A stretch of DNA of 64,000 nucleotides from a bacterium (GCA_018435605.1 JAHDNF010000012.1:1-64000), one strand, 5' to 3'; shown: positions 42,453 through 52,523, numbered from the stretch's first letter. The notes: a model not told the origin generated them from the sequence alone. Translations and numbers: made by a program.

Positions 42453-42481
42453 AAATTAAGATATATTAACATAGATGTCAA
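42453..42481 (-). promoter_or_regulatory. Candidate sigma-70 promoter of the EIIA-Ehr operon
   Basis: Minus-strand TTGACA (42476-42481), 17-base spacer, TAATTT (42453-42458). Start of transcription would be near 42446, about 93 bases before the EIIA gene. Confidence 0.55.
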
Positions 42482-42763
42482 TAAATATCATATAGATATC
42501 ATAAATTTCTTTTGTGATTGAAAATTGTGAGATTATGTCTTGGTTTACGCAGAATACCGATTCTTATTTATCAGACATAGGTCTTTATTTTTGTGGAGCA
42601 AAATTAATTGCTCAATGTCAAGTATTTGTAATTTAAGCAAGTTATGCGGTGCTACAACGCATTATCATTTCGCATGCGTTTTATTTGGGAAATAAGCCTC
42701 TTAACTAAATTCTTATGCTGGTATTCAAATTTTGCATTATAAATATGTTATGTAACAATTTTA

Positions 42764-42793
42764 TTGATTTGTACAATTGGTCTGTTTTATAAT
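42764..42793 (+). promoter_or_regulatory. Candidate sigma-70 promoter of the ECF sigma operon
   Basis: TTGATT (42764-42769), 18-base spacer, perfect TATAAT (42788-42793). It predicts a leader of about 97 bases that contains the G6/hairpin element. Confidence 0.5.
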
Positions 42794-42849
42794 AAAAGCA
42801 CTCACGAAATATTTTTTGTACGACAAAGCGTAATTTATTAAAAGTGTAT

Positions 42850-42884
42850 GGGGGGATAAAAATTTTTTAGAATAAATTTTTATC
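42850..42884 (+). promoter_or_regulatory. Leader hairpin directly upstream of the sigma-factor SD
   Basis: A G6 run (42850-42855) runs into GATAAAAATTT (42855-42865), an 8-base loop, and AAATTTTTATC (42874-42884), a perfect 11-base inverted repeat. The SD AGGGG (42885-42889) begins at the next base, so the folded stem abuts the ribosome site; it could tune translation or be a protein operator. It resembles the leader element at 30472-30506. Confidence 0.55.
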
Positions 42885-42896
42885 AGGGGTGTCATT

Positions 42897-43535
42897 ATGA
42901 GTAATGAATTGCATGAAGAAATGAATTTTGAAGATTTCGATGTGGTTGATTTGGTACTGAAAGCGGTTAACGGTGATGAGATGGCTTACAGTATGTTGTA
43001 CAAAAAATTCTTTGGATATATGAGATCGAAGTGTGTCAAGTTTGGCGTTCGAAAAGACGATCATGAAGATTTGATTCAAGATACTTTTATGAAAGTATTT
43101 GCGAAGATAAAGACAATAACGCCCGATAGATTTGCAGGATATGACAAAATGGCTATTTTGAATACAATAAAAAATTATATCACCAAAAAAATACGCGAGG
43201 AAAAAATATTTATCCCTGAATATAATGTACCAAGTTCGGATGATGACGAAACCCCGCGCTCAATTTTGGAAATAGTCGGAGAAAATCCCAGCCAGAGAAA
43301 AGATGCTACCGCTAGAGAGCTTGAACTGCTTTTTCAGGCTGTCCTGAAAAAAATGACACCTAAACTCAGCAATATACTTGTTGTTGTCGATTTCAATGGG
43401 TATTCGTATAAGGAAGCCGCGCAAATGTTGACAATCAATGAAAAAAACGTCGGACCACAGCTTCATCGCGCTCGAAAACAATTTAAAAAGCTGTTTAAAA
43501 AGCTTTTTCCGGGATGTTACGATGAATTGCTCTAA
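42897..43535 (+). CDS. ECF-like RNA polymerase sigma factor
   Basis: 212 residues. Region 2 (about 25-95) has YSMLYKKFFGYMRSKC and DHEDLIQDTFMKVFAKI; region 4 (about 140-205) has LSNILVVVDFNGYSYKEAAQML followed by INEKNVGPQLHRARKQFKKLF, a sigma-4 HTH. The acidic N-terminus (about 20 residues) is unusual. It is followed with a 14-base overlap by an anti-sigma factor gene, so the pair is translationally coupled. Which promoters it serves is unknown; the linked surface-protein genes are the obvious candidates. Confidence 0.9.
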   Translation: MSNELHEEMNFEDFDVVDLVLKAVNGDEMAYSMLYKKFFGYMRSKCVKFGVRKDDHEDLIQDTFMKVFAKIKTITPDRFAGYDKMAILNTIKNYITKKIREEKIFIPEYNVPSSDDDETPRSILEIVGENPSQRKDATARELELLFQAVLKKMTPKLSNILVVVDFNGYSYKEAAQMLTINEKNVGPQLHRARKQFKKLFKKLFPGCYDELL

Positions 43536-44901
43536 GGAATATTTGATTACTCAATATATTGACGGACAACTTTCTGAACACCAGGCGCAGGAAGTCAGAA
43601 AACATCTTTTGCAATGTATGCATTGCAAAAAAGTATATGAGGAAATAAAGAAACTTAAAGCTCTGATTGAATCGATAAAGCCTAATGAGGAAATTGTAGA
43701 ACCGAGCTTTGAAGAAAGTTTGATGGCTACCCGCAAGATATTACGCGCTATACAAGACGGGGACTACGAGGACTCCGATTTTGAGGATGTGAGTTTGGTT
43801 CATTCTCAAAAAAAAAACCGTTTTTATTTTATAGCCGCTTCTGTTGCAGTTTGTTGTGCTATTACATCTTTATTTTTATACCGCGCTGATTTTTTCCATT
43901 CAGGTACTTCCCCTGTAATAGTTGTATCAGTTGCGCCGCTTGACGATCAATCTGCTTACATACCAGACACGCTTGCTTCTGGAGGTGAAACTGTCATTTT
44001 GCCGGAGAAGCCGCTTCAACCACCTGAAATCCAATCTAACCTGCCTGAAAATCAACTTGTTGCCGATAAGATAAATTCACTCATACATCCGCCTGACCAC
44101 GATGACAGGCTTATCCCAGTCGATAAAACAAATTTTATGATACCTGTAGCTGTGAACCAACCTATAACTGTGCCCGGCGCAGATGGTATCGATGAAGAGC
44201 CGGATAGCTCGACTAACCTAATGGCTGAGCAGATTGCAAGTACCATTTCACTACCTCTGGCGGAATATATTTCAAGATATAAAGAGGCGATCTCTAAAAA
44301 TGACGATGTTCTTGCGTTTGAGGTTCTAAGAACTGCTAAACAAAATTATCCTGCGGATAAAGAAATTCAAAATATTTACATAGAGTACATGGATAGATAC
44401 GAGAAGCTGGTGCGTATCGAAAAACAAAATATAAAGGAACCTGTAAAACTGCAACTTCTTGTTTCGCAAAGGTTTTATCCTGTTGATGTAGCCGATGCGG
44501 GATCATCTGTGCCAATATCTTACAAAGAAGTAATCAATGAATACGGTGATCCTGAGTTAATATACGACCCTGCGAATGCCATAGCAACTCAACAGCTTAA
44601 CGCTAAGGATAATATAACTGATTTCAGACGGTTGATAATCAGCATTGTTACCGGAGATAAAGTTAAAGGCAAAGTGGTGAACAGATTAGCCGCGGAGCGC
44701 GAATCCGGCGACGTTTTGTTCGTTGATATACCCGTTAAAAACCTGCCGTGGTTGCTGAGCGTTCTGAAAACTCACGGCGAAGCTAAAGAAATACTCGGTC
44801 CATACCAAGATTCGTTTGATATTGACCAATTGGATCTGAATAGTGACGAAATGTTCCGAATGCAGATTACAGTAGATATATCTAAAGACGTCAAGGAATA
44901 A
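43522..44901 (+). CDS. Membrane anti-sigma factor with zinc-finger (zf-HC2) domain
   Basis: 459 residues from the ATG at 43522 (family start MNCSKEYLITQYIDG). The zf-HC2 anti-sigma domain shows HLLQCMHC (His28, Cys32, Cys35). One membrane helix (about 107-127; FYFIAASVAVCCAITSLFLY) separates it from a periplasmic part of about 330 residues that is Pro/Asp-rich first (130-230), then globular. The large periplasmic region is unusual for a simple zf-HC2 protein and may be the sensor. Overlap with the sigma gene is 14 bases; GGGATG is a weak SD. Confidence 0.87.
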   Translation: MNCSKEYLITQYIDGQLSEHQAQEVRKHLLQCMHCKKVYEEIKKLKALIESIKPNEEIVEPSFEESLMATRKILRAIQDGDYEDSDFEDVSLVHSQKKNRFYFIAASVAVCCAITSLFLYRADFFHSGTSPVIVVSVAPLDDQSAYIPDTLASGGETVILPEKPLQPPEIQSNLPENQLVADKINSLIHPPDHDDRLIPVDKTNFMIPVAVNQPITVPGADGIDEEPDSSTNLMAEQIASTISLPLAEYISRYKEAISKNDDVLAFEVLRTAKQNYPADKEIQNIYIEYMDRYEKLVRIEKQNIKEPVKLQLLVSQRFYPVDVADAGSSVPISYKEVINEYGDPELIYDPANAIATQQLNAKDNITDFRRLIISIVTGDKVKGKVVNRLAAERESGDVLFVDIPVKNLPWLLSVLKTHGEAKEILGPYQDSFDIDQLDLNSDEMFRMQITVDISKDVKE

Positions 44902-44906
44902 TAGTC

Positions 44907-46655
44907 GTGAAAATAACAGGGTTTATTTTTAGGTGCATTTATTTTTCATTGATAGCGTTTTTTTTAACGGGTTGCAGTACCAAATCTAATTTTTCCTCAA
45001 AAGACGATTATGACCCGCAAATGATGGCGTATGTATACACCTTGATGGGTGAATATGACAACGCCGCGAATGTCCTTAAAAGGGCTCTTGTAGATAATCC
45101 GAACAACAAATATATTCATTTAAACAGGGTTTATTGCCATCTTAAAAAACGCGATGAAGCCAGCGCTTATTATGTTCTCCATGAATATATGAACAATAAT
45201 GATCATAATAATGTGGGATACGAATTCTATCAGTTGCGAGGTACGATATTGTTTAACCACCAACAATTCGATGACGCGCTGGCCGATTTCGACCGAGGTA
45301 TCGAACTAATTATGCCTTCGCTTGACCAGTCCGTTACAGCGGATTACATAAAACAGCTCGGTGCGGAAATTGAGCAATATAATAAACGACTCACAGATGC
45401 AATCGATTACCGTATTCAAGATAACGAACTGTGTTTTCTGCTGAGAGATGCCCAAGAGGCGCAAGAAGCGCTGGTTCGCGCGCAGGCTGTATATAATATG
45501 AATAAGGTATGTGCGGATATGTCGATTAAACTGGCGTATATCCATCTCTTTAATGACGATTTCGAACAGGCCGACAGATATTGCACCCTATCTCGTCAAC
45601 TTGATCCATGTAATACCGGTGTTTATCAAGTCAGGGCTTTTTTTTACGAGAAAAAGAATAACTTTGACTTAGCTTTGGCTCAATATTGCACTGCTATAAA
45701 ACTGGCTCCTTCCGCTCCCGAACTTTATTCGTCACGGGGTGAGGTTTATATTCGTATGGGGCGATATGGCGAGGCGTGTGACGATTTTGTACAGGCAATG
45801 GAGCTTGATCCGGATAAACATCATTATATTCTCTGCAAAGCAAGAGCGGCATATTTTCTTAAAAAATATGAGGACGTGATTGCCGATATATCCGAATATT
45901 TGAGGCGAGTCGAGAAAAATCCGCCTTCTGAGGAACCTCAGTTCGTTCTGGCATATTTTCTTAGGGGGTTGTCGTATTTACAGATTATTTCTTATGAGAA
46001 GGCTATCGCAGATTACGATAAAATACTGGACATAGAACCAGAGAACATGGATGCGCGATATAACCGAGGTATCGCGCTGAATGCGCTAAAGCGTGCCGAT
46101 GCGATAAAGGACTTTGATTACATAGTAAAACATGACCCCTCTAACGGTAACGCGCATTGTGAACTGGGAATAGCATATCTTTATGACGCTAAGTATGATA
46201 AAGCTGAGATGTTGTTTAAGAAAGCGCTAAAAATCAATCCGGATTGTTACAGAACCCATGCTAATCTCGGTTATGTGTATTGTCTTCTAAAGTCAAGCGA
46301 AAACTGGGCACTCCCTCCTTTGGATAAAGCTACCGAGCTGAATTCGCAATATCTTCCGCCGTATTTTTACAGGGCTCTTTTTCATCGGGATAATCAGAGA
46401 TATCACGAAGCTATCGAACAGATGGACATGATCTTGGCGATAGATGAAAATTCTTACAAGGCGTACTTTTATAAAGCGTTTATCTATGAATATTTAAGAG
46501 ATAAAGATAATGCCGTACATAATTATCGGCAAACTATCGAACATGCTCCTTTAAAACCGGTTATGGCGGTTCAAATAGCCAAAAAAAGGATAAGTGCGCT
46601 TGAAAAAATGTCTGCCCGATTACAAAACACGGAAAACAGCGGGGTTATACGATGA
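44907..46655 (+). CDS. TPR-repeat lipoprotein
   Basis: 582 residues. The signal has the lipobox LTGC (Cys at about 23), so the protein is lipid-anchored. About twelve TPR units fill the rest (for example ALADFDRGIEL, LYSSRGEVYIRMGRYGEACDDF, ARYNRGIALNALKRADAIKDF, AHCELGIAYLYDAKYDKAEMLF). Such lipoproteins act as scaffolds for envelope complexes. Start GTG with AAGGA 10 bases upstream, 5 bases after the anti-sigma stop. Its last four bases overlap the next gene (ATGA). Confidence 0.88.
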   Translation: MKITGFIFRCIYFSLIAFFLTGCSTKSNFSSKDDYDPQMMAYVYTLMGEYDNAANVLKRALVDNPNNKYIHLNRVYCHLKKRDEASAYYVLHEYMNNNDHNNVGYEFYQLRGTILFNHQQFDDALADFDRGIELIMPSLDQSVTADYIKQLGAEIEQYNKRLTDAIDYRIQDNELCFLLRDAQEAQEALVRAQAVYNMNKVCADMSIKLAYIHLFNDDFEQADRYCTLSRQLDPCNTGVYQVRAFFYEKKNNFDLALAQYCTAIKLAPSAPELYSSRGEVYIRMGRYGEACDDFVQAMELDPDKHHYILCKARAAYFLKKYEDVIADISEYLRRVEKNPPSEEPQFVLAYFLRGLSYLQIISYEKAIADYDKILDIEPENMDARYNRGIALNALKRADAIKDFDYIVKHDPSNGNAHCELGIAYLYDAKYDKAEMLFKKALKINPDCYRTHANLGYVYCLLKSSENWALPPLDKATELNSQYLPPYFYRALFHRDNQRYHEAIEQMDMILAIDENSYKAYFYKAFIYEYLRDKDNAVHNYRQTIEHAPLKPVMAVQIAKKRISALEKMSARLQNTENSGVIR

Positions 46656-49270
46656 GTACGCCTGATAGAAACAAACTTAATTATTGTTTTCCTGTATCGT
46701 TGAAGCTGGCGTTGAGTACCGTAACAGCTGTGGTGTTGGCGTTCTTGTTTCTTGCTCTGAATTACGACATATTCGGCGTAACCGGTGATTTTCTTATGTC
46801 ATTAGAAACACCGCAGTTCCTGAGCCCTGGTTCTAATGGTTTTGATTACTTGGACAGTATTCCTTTGGATGAAGATTTTCTTTCCGAAGACCAGCTTCGT
46901 GAAATAGAACTCAAGTATCGTTTTTCTTCTGTCAGACGACAGGGGAAAGGCACGGCGACTATTGACGACGAAGGGCTGGAAATTCTGGGGGTATTGAGAA
47001 TTCCCGATCATCAAATGGCAGATTTAGTAAAAGAATTATTTGAATATGAGAGCACTAAGGTAAAATTGCAGTATGAATCTGATTATGATCAATTGATCTC
47101 TAAATGGATTGTAGAACCTAATATCACTTTGCCAATCAAACCATATTTATATAATCCCAATTGGCTTAACGGGCATGTTTCTACGCTACCTAATATATTC
47201 AATAGAAAGGATTATTTTATAAATAATCCGTCAAGCAAACTAATACAGCTACCTTCATTTGATTTCCAACAATATCCTTATTATTATTTCGATCCTGTTA
47301 AAAAAACGAGCGTTAAAATTAACCCGCCTAATGTTAACTATGATTCCCCTGATTTTCAAAAAAATTACGAGGAGGTAAATTATTCAGGGCAGGATTATAT
47401 TATAGGCGTAGATGATAATAAGGAATATAGACAAACCAATCAATCGCTAATCGCGGATAACTTAGGTTTAGGGCTTGAAGAGAATGGACAAGGAACTTAT
47501 ACACTTCAAAACTCAGAACTTTACATTCATTCCGGAACAGATGGGGAAACGTTAACGGAAATAAAAAATTTTGAGTTTATAGGTTTTGAAGGTACAGGAT
47601 TATTCAATCATATTAGTGGAACAAATGTTACTGAAAATTTAAGTTTGGGCGCTTTAGCTTCAGGTAAAGGGACTTATAAATTGCATGACGGCCATGTATA
47701 CGCAAATAACGTAGTAATCGGCTATCACGGAACAGGCGATTTTATACAGAATAAAGAAGGTGGTAGCGGGAAGTTATACTCTGAAAATATATTTATCGGT
47801 TATGAACAAGGCTCAAAGGGCAAATTTGAGTTGTATGCTAGCGCATACAATCCGTCGCAAGAATATAATAAAAATTCGATTGATTTCGATGTCAAGACTC
47901 ACGTGATGGCTGTGGGTTATAATGGATTTGGCGAACTAGTTCAAAATGGCGGCAATATTTCTGTGGATTACCTATTCTCTGTCGCGAATAACATAGGAAG
48001 CGATTGTTCTGCGTATACCATGAATGACGGAGTTCTGGACAGCTTGGTATTTGTAGTGGGTGATCAAGGCAAAGGTATAGCGACTATAAATAATGGGCTG
48101 GTGAATGCAACTTATTCGTATATAGGATATGAAAATAAAGGCGAATTAAATCAAAATGGTGGTATATTTAATTCTAGTCATTTTTATCTAGGATATGATA
48201 GAGGCTCAGAGGGTATTTATAATATAAACGGTGGTATTGCTGATATCGGCAATCTTTTTCTCGGGCGATCTGTTGAAACTAAAGGCGAGATAACCCAAAC
48301 CGGCGGGGAATTGAACGTCCATTATATGGGGTTGGGATTTTATAATAATGAGGGTATTTATACATTAAGCGCCGGTTCGGCGAAAATTATTAATCTTTAT
48401 GTAGGATATATGGGCGAAGGTGGCGAGGTAACCCAAACCGGCGGGGAATTGAACGTAAGTTATCTGCGTTTGGGTAGCGATGAGGATGCAACTGGTATTT
48501 ATACATTAAACGATGGGTTTGCGAAAACCATTTCTGCGCATGTCGGTTTAGAAGGCACAGGCGAGATAATCCAGCACGGAGGGGAATTACATGCTATTTC
48601 TCTGTTTTTGGGTTTTGGATTTGAGTCGCATGGGACATATAATATTTCAGGCGGAACATTGAAATCTAATAATTTTTATGTAGGCTACAACAACACAGGC
48701 ATCGTTAACATAACCTCTCTGAATGCGGAAATTGAAATAGCTAATTTTATCGTTTTCGGAGCTAATAGTTACTTGACTGCGGTGCTTGGCGCTGAAATTC
48801 GTCTCGATTCCGCAAAGTTTGATGTATTGTCCACATCTCCTGAAAACCTTCAATTTGAAAACCTCAACCTGATTTTTAACGGGGATGACAACATACTCGA
48901 AGTCGCGTGCAAACCGGGCGAATATTTCGATAATAATTTCGCGTTCAATTCTATAGAGGTCAACGGGTCGTTGATTCTTACCGATTTGAGAGACAACCAG
49001 CGTGACGGTATGAACAACGAAGTATTGTACGTGCGCACTTTGAAATTCGGTGAGAACGGGTCGATCGATCTGGGAAATATCACACTGTATTATAGCGAAC
49101 TTATCGGAGTGGCTAAGTTTTTTACAGAAGACGGCAACCTTGAGCAGATCGCCGGTCATTTTGAAACAGGGATGATACCCATACCAACGCCCGTACCGGA
49201 ACCTTCGGTTTTCGCGTTATCGTTATTCGGGTTAATTTTTATAAAATTTTGTAAATTTCGTAAAGGATGA
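46652..49270 (+). CDS. Repeat-rich PEP-CTERM surface protein in the sigma-factor operon
   Basis: 872 residues. One N-terminal membrane segment (about 18-40) after a charged start, without a clear signal-peptidase site. Residues 40-270 are non-repetitive; about 270-740 are beta-helix-like repeats of roughly 46 residues with the pattern GTGxxxQxGGxLxxxxLxLGxxxxxxGxYTLxxGxA. The C-terminus has PVPEPS, a hydrophobic stretch and CKFRKG (PEP-CTERM). Adjacent repeat units are nearly identical at DNA level (138-base period, 48284-48595). It is translationally coupled to the TPR gene, so it is probably the main product of the operon. Confidence 0.87.
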   Translation: MSTPDRNKLNYCFPVSLKLALSTVTAVVLAFLFLALNYDIFGVTGDFLMSLETPQFLSPGSNGFDYLDSIPLDEDFLSEDQLREIELKYRFSSVRRQGKGTATIDDEGLEILGVLRIPDHQMADLVKELFEYESTKVKLQYESDYDQLISKWIVEPNITLPIKPYLYNPNWLNGHVSTLPNIFNRKDYFINNPSSKLIQLPSFDFQQYPYYYFDPVKKTSVKINPPNVNYDSPDFQKNYEEVNYSGQDYIIGVDDNKEYRQTNQSLIADNLGLGLEENGQGTYTLQNSELYIHSGTDGETLTEIKNFEFIGFEGTGLFNHISGTNVTENLSLGALASGKGTYKLHDGHVYANNVVIGYHGTGDFIQNKEGGSGKLYSENIFIGYEQGSKGKFELYASAYNPSQEYNKNSIDFDVKTHVMAVGYNGFGELVQNGGNISVDYLFSVANNIGSDCSAYTMNDGVLDSLVFVVGDQGKGIATINNGLVNATYSYIGYENKGELNQNGGIFNSSHFYLGYDRGSEGIYNINGGIADIGNLFLGRSVETKGEITQTGGELNVHYMGLGFYNNEGIYTLSAGSAKIINLYVGYMGEGGEVTQTGGELNVSYLRLGSDEDATGIYTLNDGFAKTISAHVGLEGTGEIIQHGGELHAISLFLGFGFESHGTYNISGGTLKSNNFYVGYNNTGIVNITSLNAEIEIANFIVFGANSYLTAVLGAEIRLDSAKFDVLSTSPENLQFENLNLIFNGDDNILEVACKPGEYFDNNFAFNSIEVNGSLILTDLRDNQRDGMNNEVLYVRTLKFGENGSIDLGNITLYYSELIGVAKFFTEDGNLEQIAGHFETGMIPIPTPVPEPSVFALSLFGLIFIKFCKFRKG
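48284..48594 (+). repeat. 138-bp tandem repeat units inside the PEP-CTERM gene
   Basis: A 35-base segment beginning GGCGAGATAACCCAAACCGG at 48284 recurs at 48422 with one change and, more diverged, at 48560. The period is exactly 138 bases (46 codons), so units duplicated in frame and recently. Confidence 0.8.
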
Positions 49271-49379
49271 ATATTATGAACCGAGTAGATGACACTTCTC
49301 CCGAATGCAAGTTTTCACTACTTTTGAGATTGACTATAAAAATATTTCAATATAACCAAGCCTATTAAAAAGGATGATC

Positions 49380-51353
49380 ATGCATATGAAAACAGCAAAA
49401 TTAGTATTATTGATACTTTTAAGTTTATCTGGATATAACTCTTTTGCTCAAAACACAACGTCTATGATTTACGATCATGGTTCAGGTTCAATAATATCGT
49501 ATGAAAATGAGATATATGTTATTGGAGGTTATTCTTGGAATAGCAATAAAAGCCGTTCCGGAGCTGGCAAATTAGAGGTTTATGATTACGCTGATGATTT
49601 ATGGACAGAGCTTTCTCCGTTGCCGAAGAAACGATCACATACAGGTCAATTTATATTAGACGGCAACCTATATGTAATCGGAGGTTTTTTATATCAGGGT
49701 AACCTAACAAACACAGTATTCAAATTTAGTATTGAATCAAACACATGGGTAACAATGAAACCCCTTCCCTTGCCGATTTTTAAACCTGAATGTGTAGTGC
49801 TTAACAATAAAGCATATATTGTTTTCGGCTCAAAAGGCGGACATGGAAATCAACAGCTTGATCACACGTACCTTTATGAACCGAGCAATGATTCTTGGGT
49901 TGCAAAAACAGCTATGCCGTTATCGGTAGAATGGGGTACGGCTTTGGCTCATAATAATAAAATTTATGTGTTTGGCGGTGGTCATGAAGTGGGTTACGCG
50001 ATTCATGAGTACCGCAGAGAAGTTCAGATATATAACCCTGACAACGATTCTTGGAGTTATGGAAATCCCTTACCACAAGATTTTTACACAAACGATGCTG
50101 GTTATCCTTATTACAATATTTCTGCAGTAAAGTATGGAGATAAAGCAGTAATATTTTCGCAGGCATCCGGAAGCGGGACATTATTTAATAAATATGTGTA
50201 TATCTATTCCTTCCCAACTGATACATGGGAAAAAATTAATATGACCGGTATGCTGGAGGGGGTTGATACTTCCACAATAATAATAACCAATGGATGTGTT
50301 TTGTTAGGTAACTATGTTTATTTCGGAACTACAAGCGGGACATATCTGTATAGGTTAAATTTGCTATTGTTGGGGCTGACCGGCGAGTCTCAATGGATTG
50401 ATTCTGATAACGACGGCATACCTGACTGTTGGGAAACAGAAAATGGTTTAAATCCGCTATTGGATGACGCTGATGATGACGCTGATAACGATGGATTAAC
50501 CAATTTACAAGAGTTTATAGCCGGTACCGACCCACATAATCCGGATACCGACAGCGACGGTATGCCTGATTGCTGGGAAATAGATCATGCCCTTGATCCA
50601 TTAGTCGATGATGCGGATGATGACGCTGATAACGATGAATTAACCAATTTACAGGAGCATTATTACAGAACCAATCCTCGTAAGACAGATACGGATGGCG
50701 ACGGTTTATCCGATGGAGATGAAGTTTTGATTTATGGAACTAACCCGTTGATTGTGGACACGGATGGCGATGGGATTACGGACTATAAAGAATTGTTCGT
50801 ATATTTTACCGACCCTCGCAATCCGGATACTGACGCAGATGATATGCCGGACAGATGGGAAATTAAACACGGTTTTAACCCACTATTGAATGAGGCTGAA
50901 AATGACGCTGATAACGATGGATTGACCAATTTAGAGGAATATTATTATGGAACCAATCCTCGTAAGGCAGACACCGACGGCGATGGGCTTACAGACTATG
51001 AAGAATTGAACATATATGTTACCGACCCTCTAAATCCTGATACTGACGGTGACGGTATGTCGGATGGCATGGAGGTTTATGCCGGAACTGATCCTTGCGA
51101 CCCGCTAAGTCTTTTTAAAGTAAACAACAAATTGCTATCAGATGGAATACTCGTTACATGGACAGTAACTGAAAAAGCGGGCAGAAAATATTATATATAC
51201 GTAAAAACCGATATAGACTGGGAACTTGTTGATTATGAAGGTTTGCAGGACGATATTATCGATAATGGAGATGGCACAAATTCTTGGAATGATGCATCGT
51301 TTACTAAATCAAATAGTCATCGTTTATACAAAGTTATAGTTGTCAGAGAGTAA
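49380..51353 (+). CDS. Secreted Kelch and thrombospondin type-3 repeat protein
   Basis: About 657 residues. Signal peptide ([22 protein letters not shown] region), then a Kelch beta-propeller (about 30-330; [26 protein letters not shown]), then Ca-binding thrombospondin-3 repeats (about 340-590; [24 protein letters not shown]) and a short beta-rich C-terminal domain. No PEP-CTERM tail. AAGGA sits 5 bases before the ATG at 49380. It follows the PEP-CTERM gene by about 110 bases with no terminator that I can see, so it may belong to the same operon. Likely an extracellular binding protein; the partner is unknown. Confidence 0.85.
   Translation: MHMKTAKLVLLILLSLSGYNSFAQNTTSMIYDHGSGSIISYENEIYVIGGYSWNSNKSRSGAGKLEVYDYADDLWTELSPLPKKRSHTGQFILDGNLYVIGGFLYQGNLTNTVFKFSIESNTWVTMKPLPLPIFKPECVVLNNKAYIVFGSKGGHGNQQLDHTYLYEPSNDSWVAKTAMPLSVEWGTALAHNNKIYVFGGGHEVGYAIHEYRREVQIYNPDNDSWSYGNPLPQDFYTNDAGYPYYNISAVKYGDKAVIFSQASGSGTLFNKYVYIYSFPTDTWEKINMTGMLEGVDTSTIIITNGCVLLGNYVYFGTTSGTYLYRLNLLLLGLTGESQWIDSDNDGIPDCWETENGLNPLLDDADDDADNDGLTNLQEFIAGTDPHNPDTDSDGMPDCWEIDHALDPLVDDADDDADNDELTNLQEHYYRTNPRKTDTDGDGLSDGDEVLIYGTNPLIVDTDGDGITDYKELFVYFTDPRNPDTDADDMPDRWEIKHGFNPLLNEAENDADNDGLTNLEEYYYGTNPRKADTDGDGLTDYEELNIYVTDPLNPDTDGDGMSDGMEVYAGTDPCDPLSLFKVNNKLLSDGILVTWTVTEKAGRKYYIYVKTDIDWELVDYEGLQDDIIDNGDGTNSWNDASFTKSNSHRLYKVIVVRE
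50475..50935 (+). repeat. Near-identical DNA segments in the thrombospondin-3 region
   Basis: A segment of about 33 bases containing GACGCTGATAACGATG occurs at 50475, 50619 and 50901 with one to three changes. The spacings (144 and 282 bases) match one and two repeat units. Confidence 0.7.
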
Positions 51354-51632
51354 ATTTATAATTTTTAAGATTACTTCTTTTCCTTGGATAGTTAATAATA
51401 TTTAGATTGCTAATTGGTATAAAAAGAACTTCAGACAATCTGCCTCTGACCGCTGAGATTGAGGTTTAGCCTGCCCTGATTTTTCAAACACAAAAATTAC
51501 CGGAATAAACGACTTTATAGCAACCTAACTATCTGCCGGCAAAACATATCAATTATATGATCAGATCAGCCGATAATATATAAAGATTAAATTATACCGA
51601 ACTTCTATCTGTTTCCGGAAAAGGCGCTAAAA

Positions 51633-52499
51633 GTGGATAGATACCATCTTGAAAAATGTATCAAAGCGATAGAAGGGTTCCCTCCACTTCCGTTTTCGCT
51701 GAATAAACTGCTTTGTGCAATATCCAACGAAGCCGTAGGCGCGCCTGAAGTAGCGCAGATCATCGGTATGGACCAGTCTCTTACGGCGAATGTACTGAAA
51801 CTGATCAATTCGTCGTATTACGGTTATTCTGCAAGGATATCCAATATTTCCCATGCAGTCGTATTGCTTGGCATGGATACAATCAAAAATCTTGCTATCA
51901 GCCTTTCTGTAATCAATGTTATGACTAAAGATACATTCAATGACCCCGGCAGAATTTTTTACTGGGAACACGCCATAGGAACCGCCATCGCGGCGCGACA
52001 ACTGATGAGCGATTTCAATAAAAACCTCGCCGAAGAAACTTTTACCGCAGGCCTGCTACATGACGTTGGGAAAATGGTGTTTCTTATTAGTCTTGACGAT
52101 CAATATGTTATGCTGTTTAAAGAAGCTCTGATGGATACATACGACATATCCGCTTTCGAAGAAGAATATATCGGTATAGACCATGCGCGCATAGGGGCAT
52201 CTCTTGTGCGTCGATGGAATTTTCCAATCGAATTGCAGTATCTGATTCGCTATCACCACGAGCCGGAAGAACTGAAAAAGTACGCCATGCGAAATATACT
52301 TCTTCAATCTTGTGTAGTATATGTTGCCAACTGGATAAGCAAACTTCATGTTTTTGAGATGGATTTATCAGAGTGCAAATGCCACAAATTTCATCACATC
52401 AAATCAATTCTAAAGATATCCGACACCAAAATAGGCGAGGTGCTGGAGTTTCTTGTGCCAAGTATCGATGAATTGCGTCATTTTTTCGGTATCAGGTAA
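51633..52499 (+). CDS. HDOD-domain protein
   Basis: 288 residues. The HDOD domain (about 15-215) shows PPLPFSLNKLL, IIGMDQSLTANVLKLINSSYYG, ISHAVVLLGMDTIKNLAIS and TAGLLHDVGKM, which keeps an HD pair. HDOD proteins relay signals for motility, c-di-GMP or stress; the target is unknown. Start GTG with AAGG 9 bases upstream. It stands alone after a 279-base gap in which I see no clear element. Confidence 0.9.
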   Translation: MDRYHLEKCIKAIEGFPPLPFSLNKLLCAISNEAVGAPEVAQIIGMDQSLTANVLKLINSSYYGYSARISNISHAVVLLGMDTIKNLAISLSVINVMTKDTFNDPGRIFYWEHAIGTAIAARQLMSDFNKNLAEETFTAGLLHDVGKMVFLISLDDQYVMLFKEALMDTYDISAFEEEYIGIDHARIGASLVRRWNFPIELQYLIRYHHEPEELKKYAMRNILLQSCVVYVANWISKLHVFEMDLSECKCHKFHHIKSILKISDTKIGEVLEFLVPSIDELRHFFGIR

Positions 52500-52523
52500 T
52501 CTACGAATTAGCAAACAAAAAAC

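Larger units (their letters stand above)
42354..42896. other. Divergent regulatory region between the EIIA-Ehr operon and the sigma operon
   Basis: A 543-base AT-rich gap with no supported gene. It holds one promoter facing each way (42453-42481 minus; 42764-42793 plus), a small CGCTA/TAGCG hairpin near 42401-42413, and the G6 plus hairpin element at 42850-42884. Confidence 0.5.

Noticed and set aside
49276-49368. 30-codon frame between the PEP-CTERM and Kelch genes
   Set aside because: It has an SD-like AAAGGA, but that is the end of the preceding gene, and nothing else supports it.
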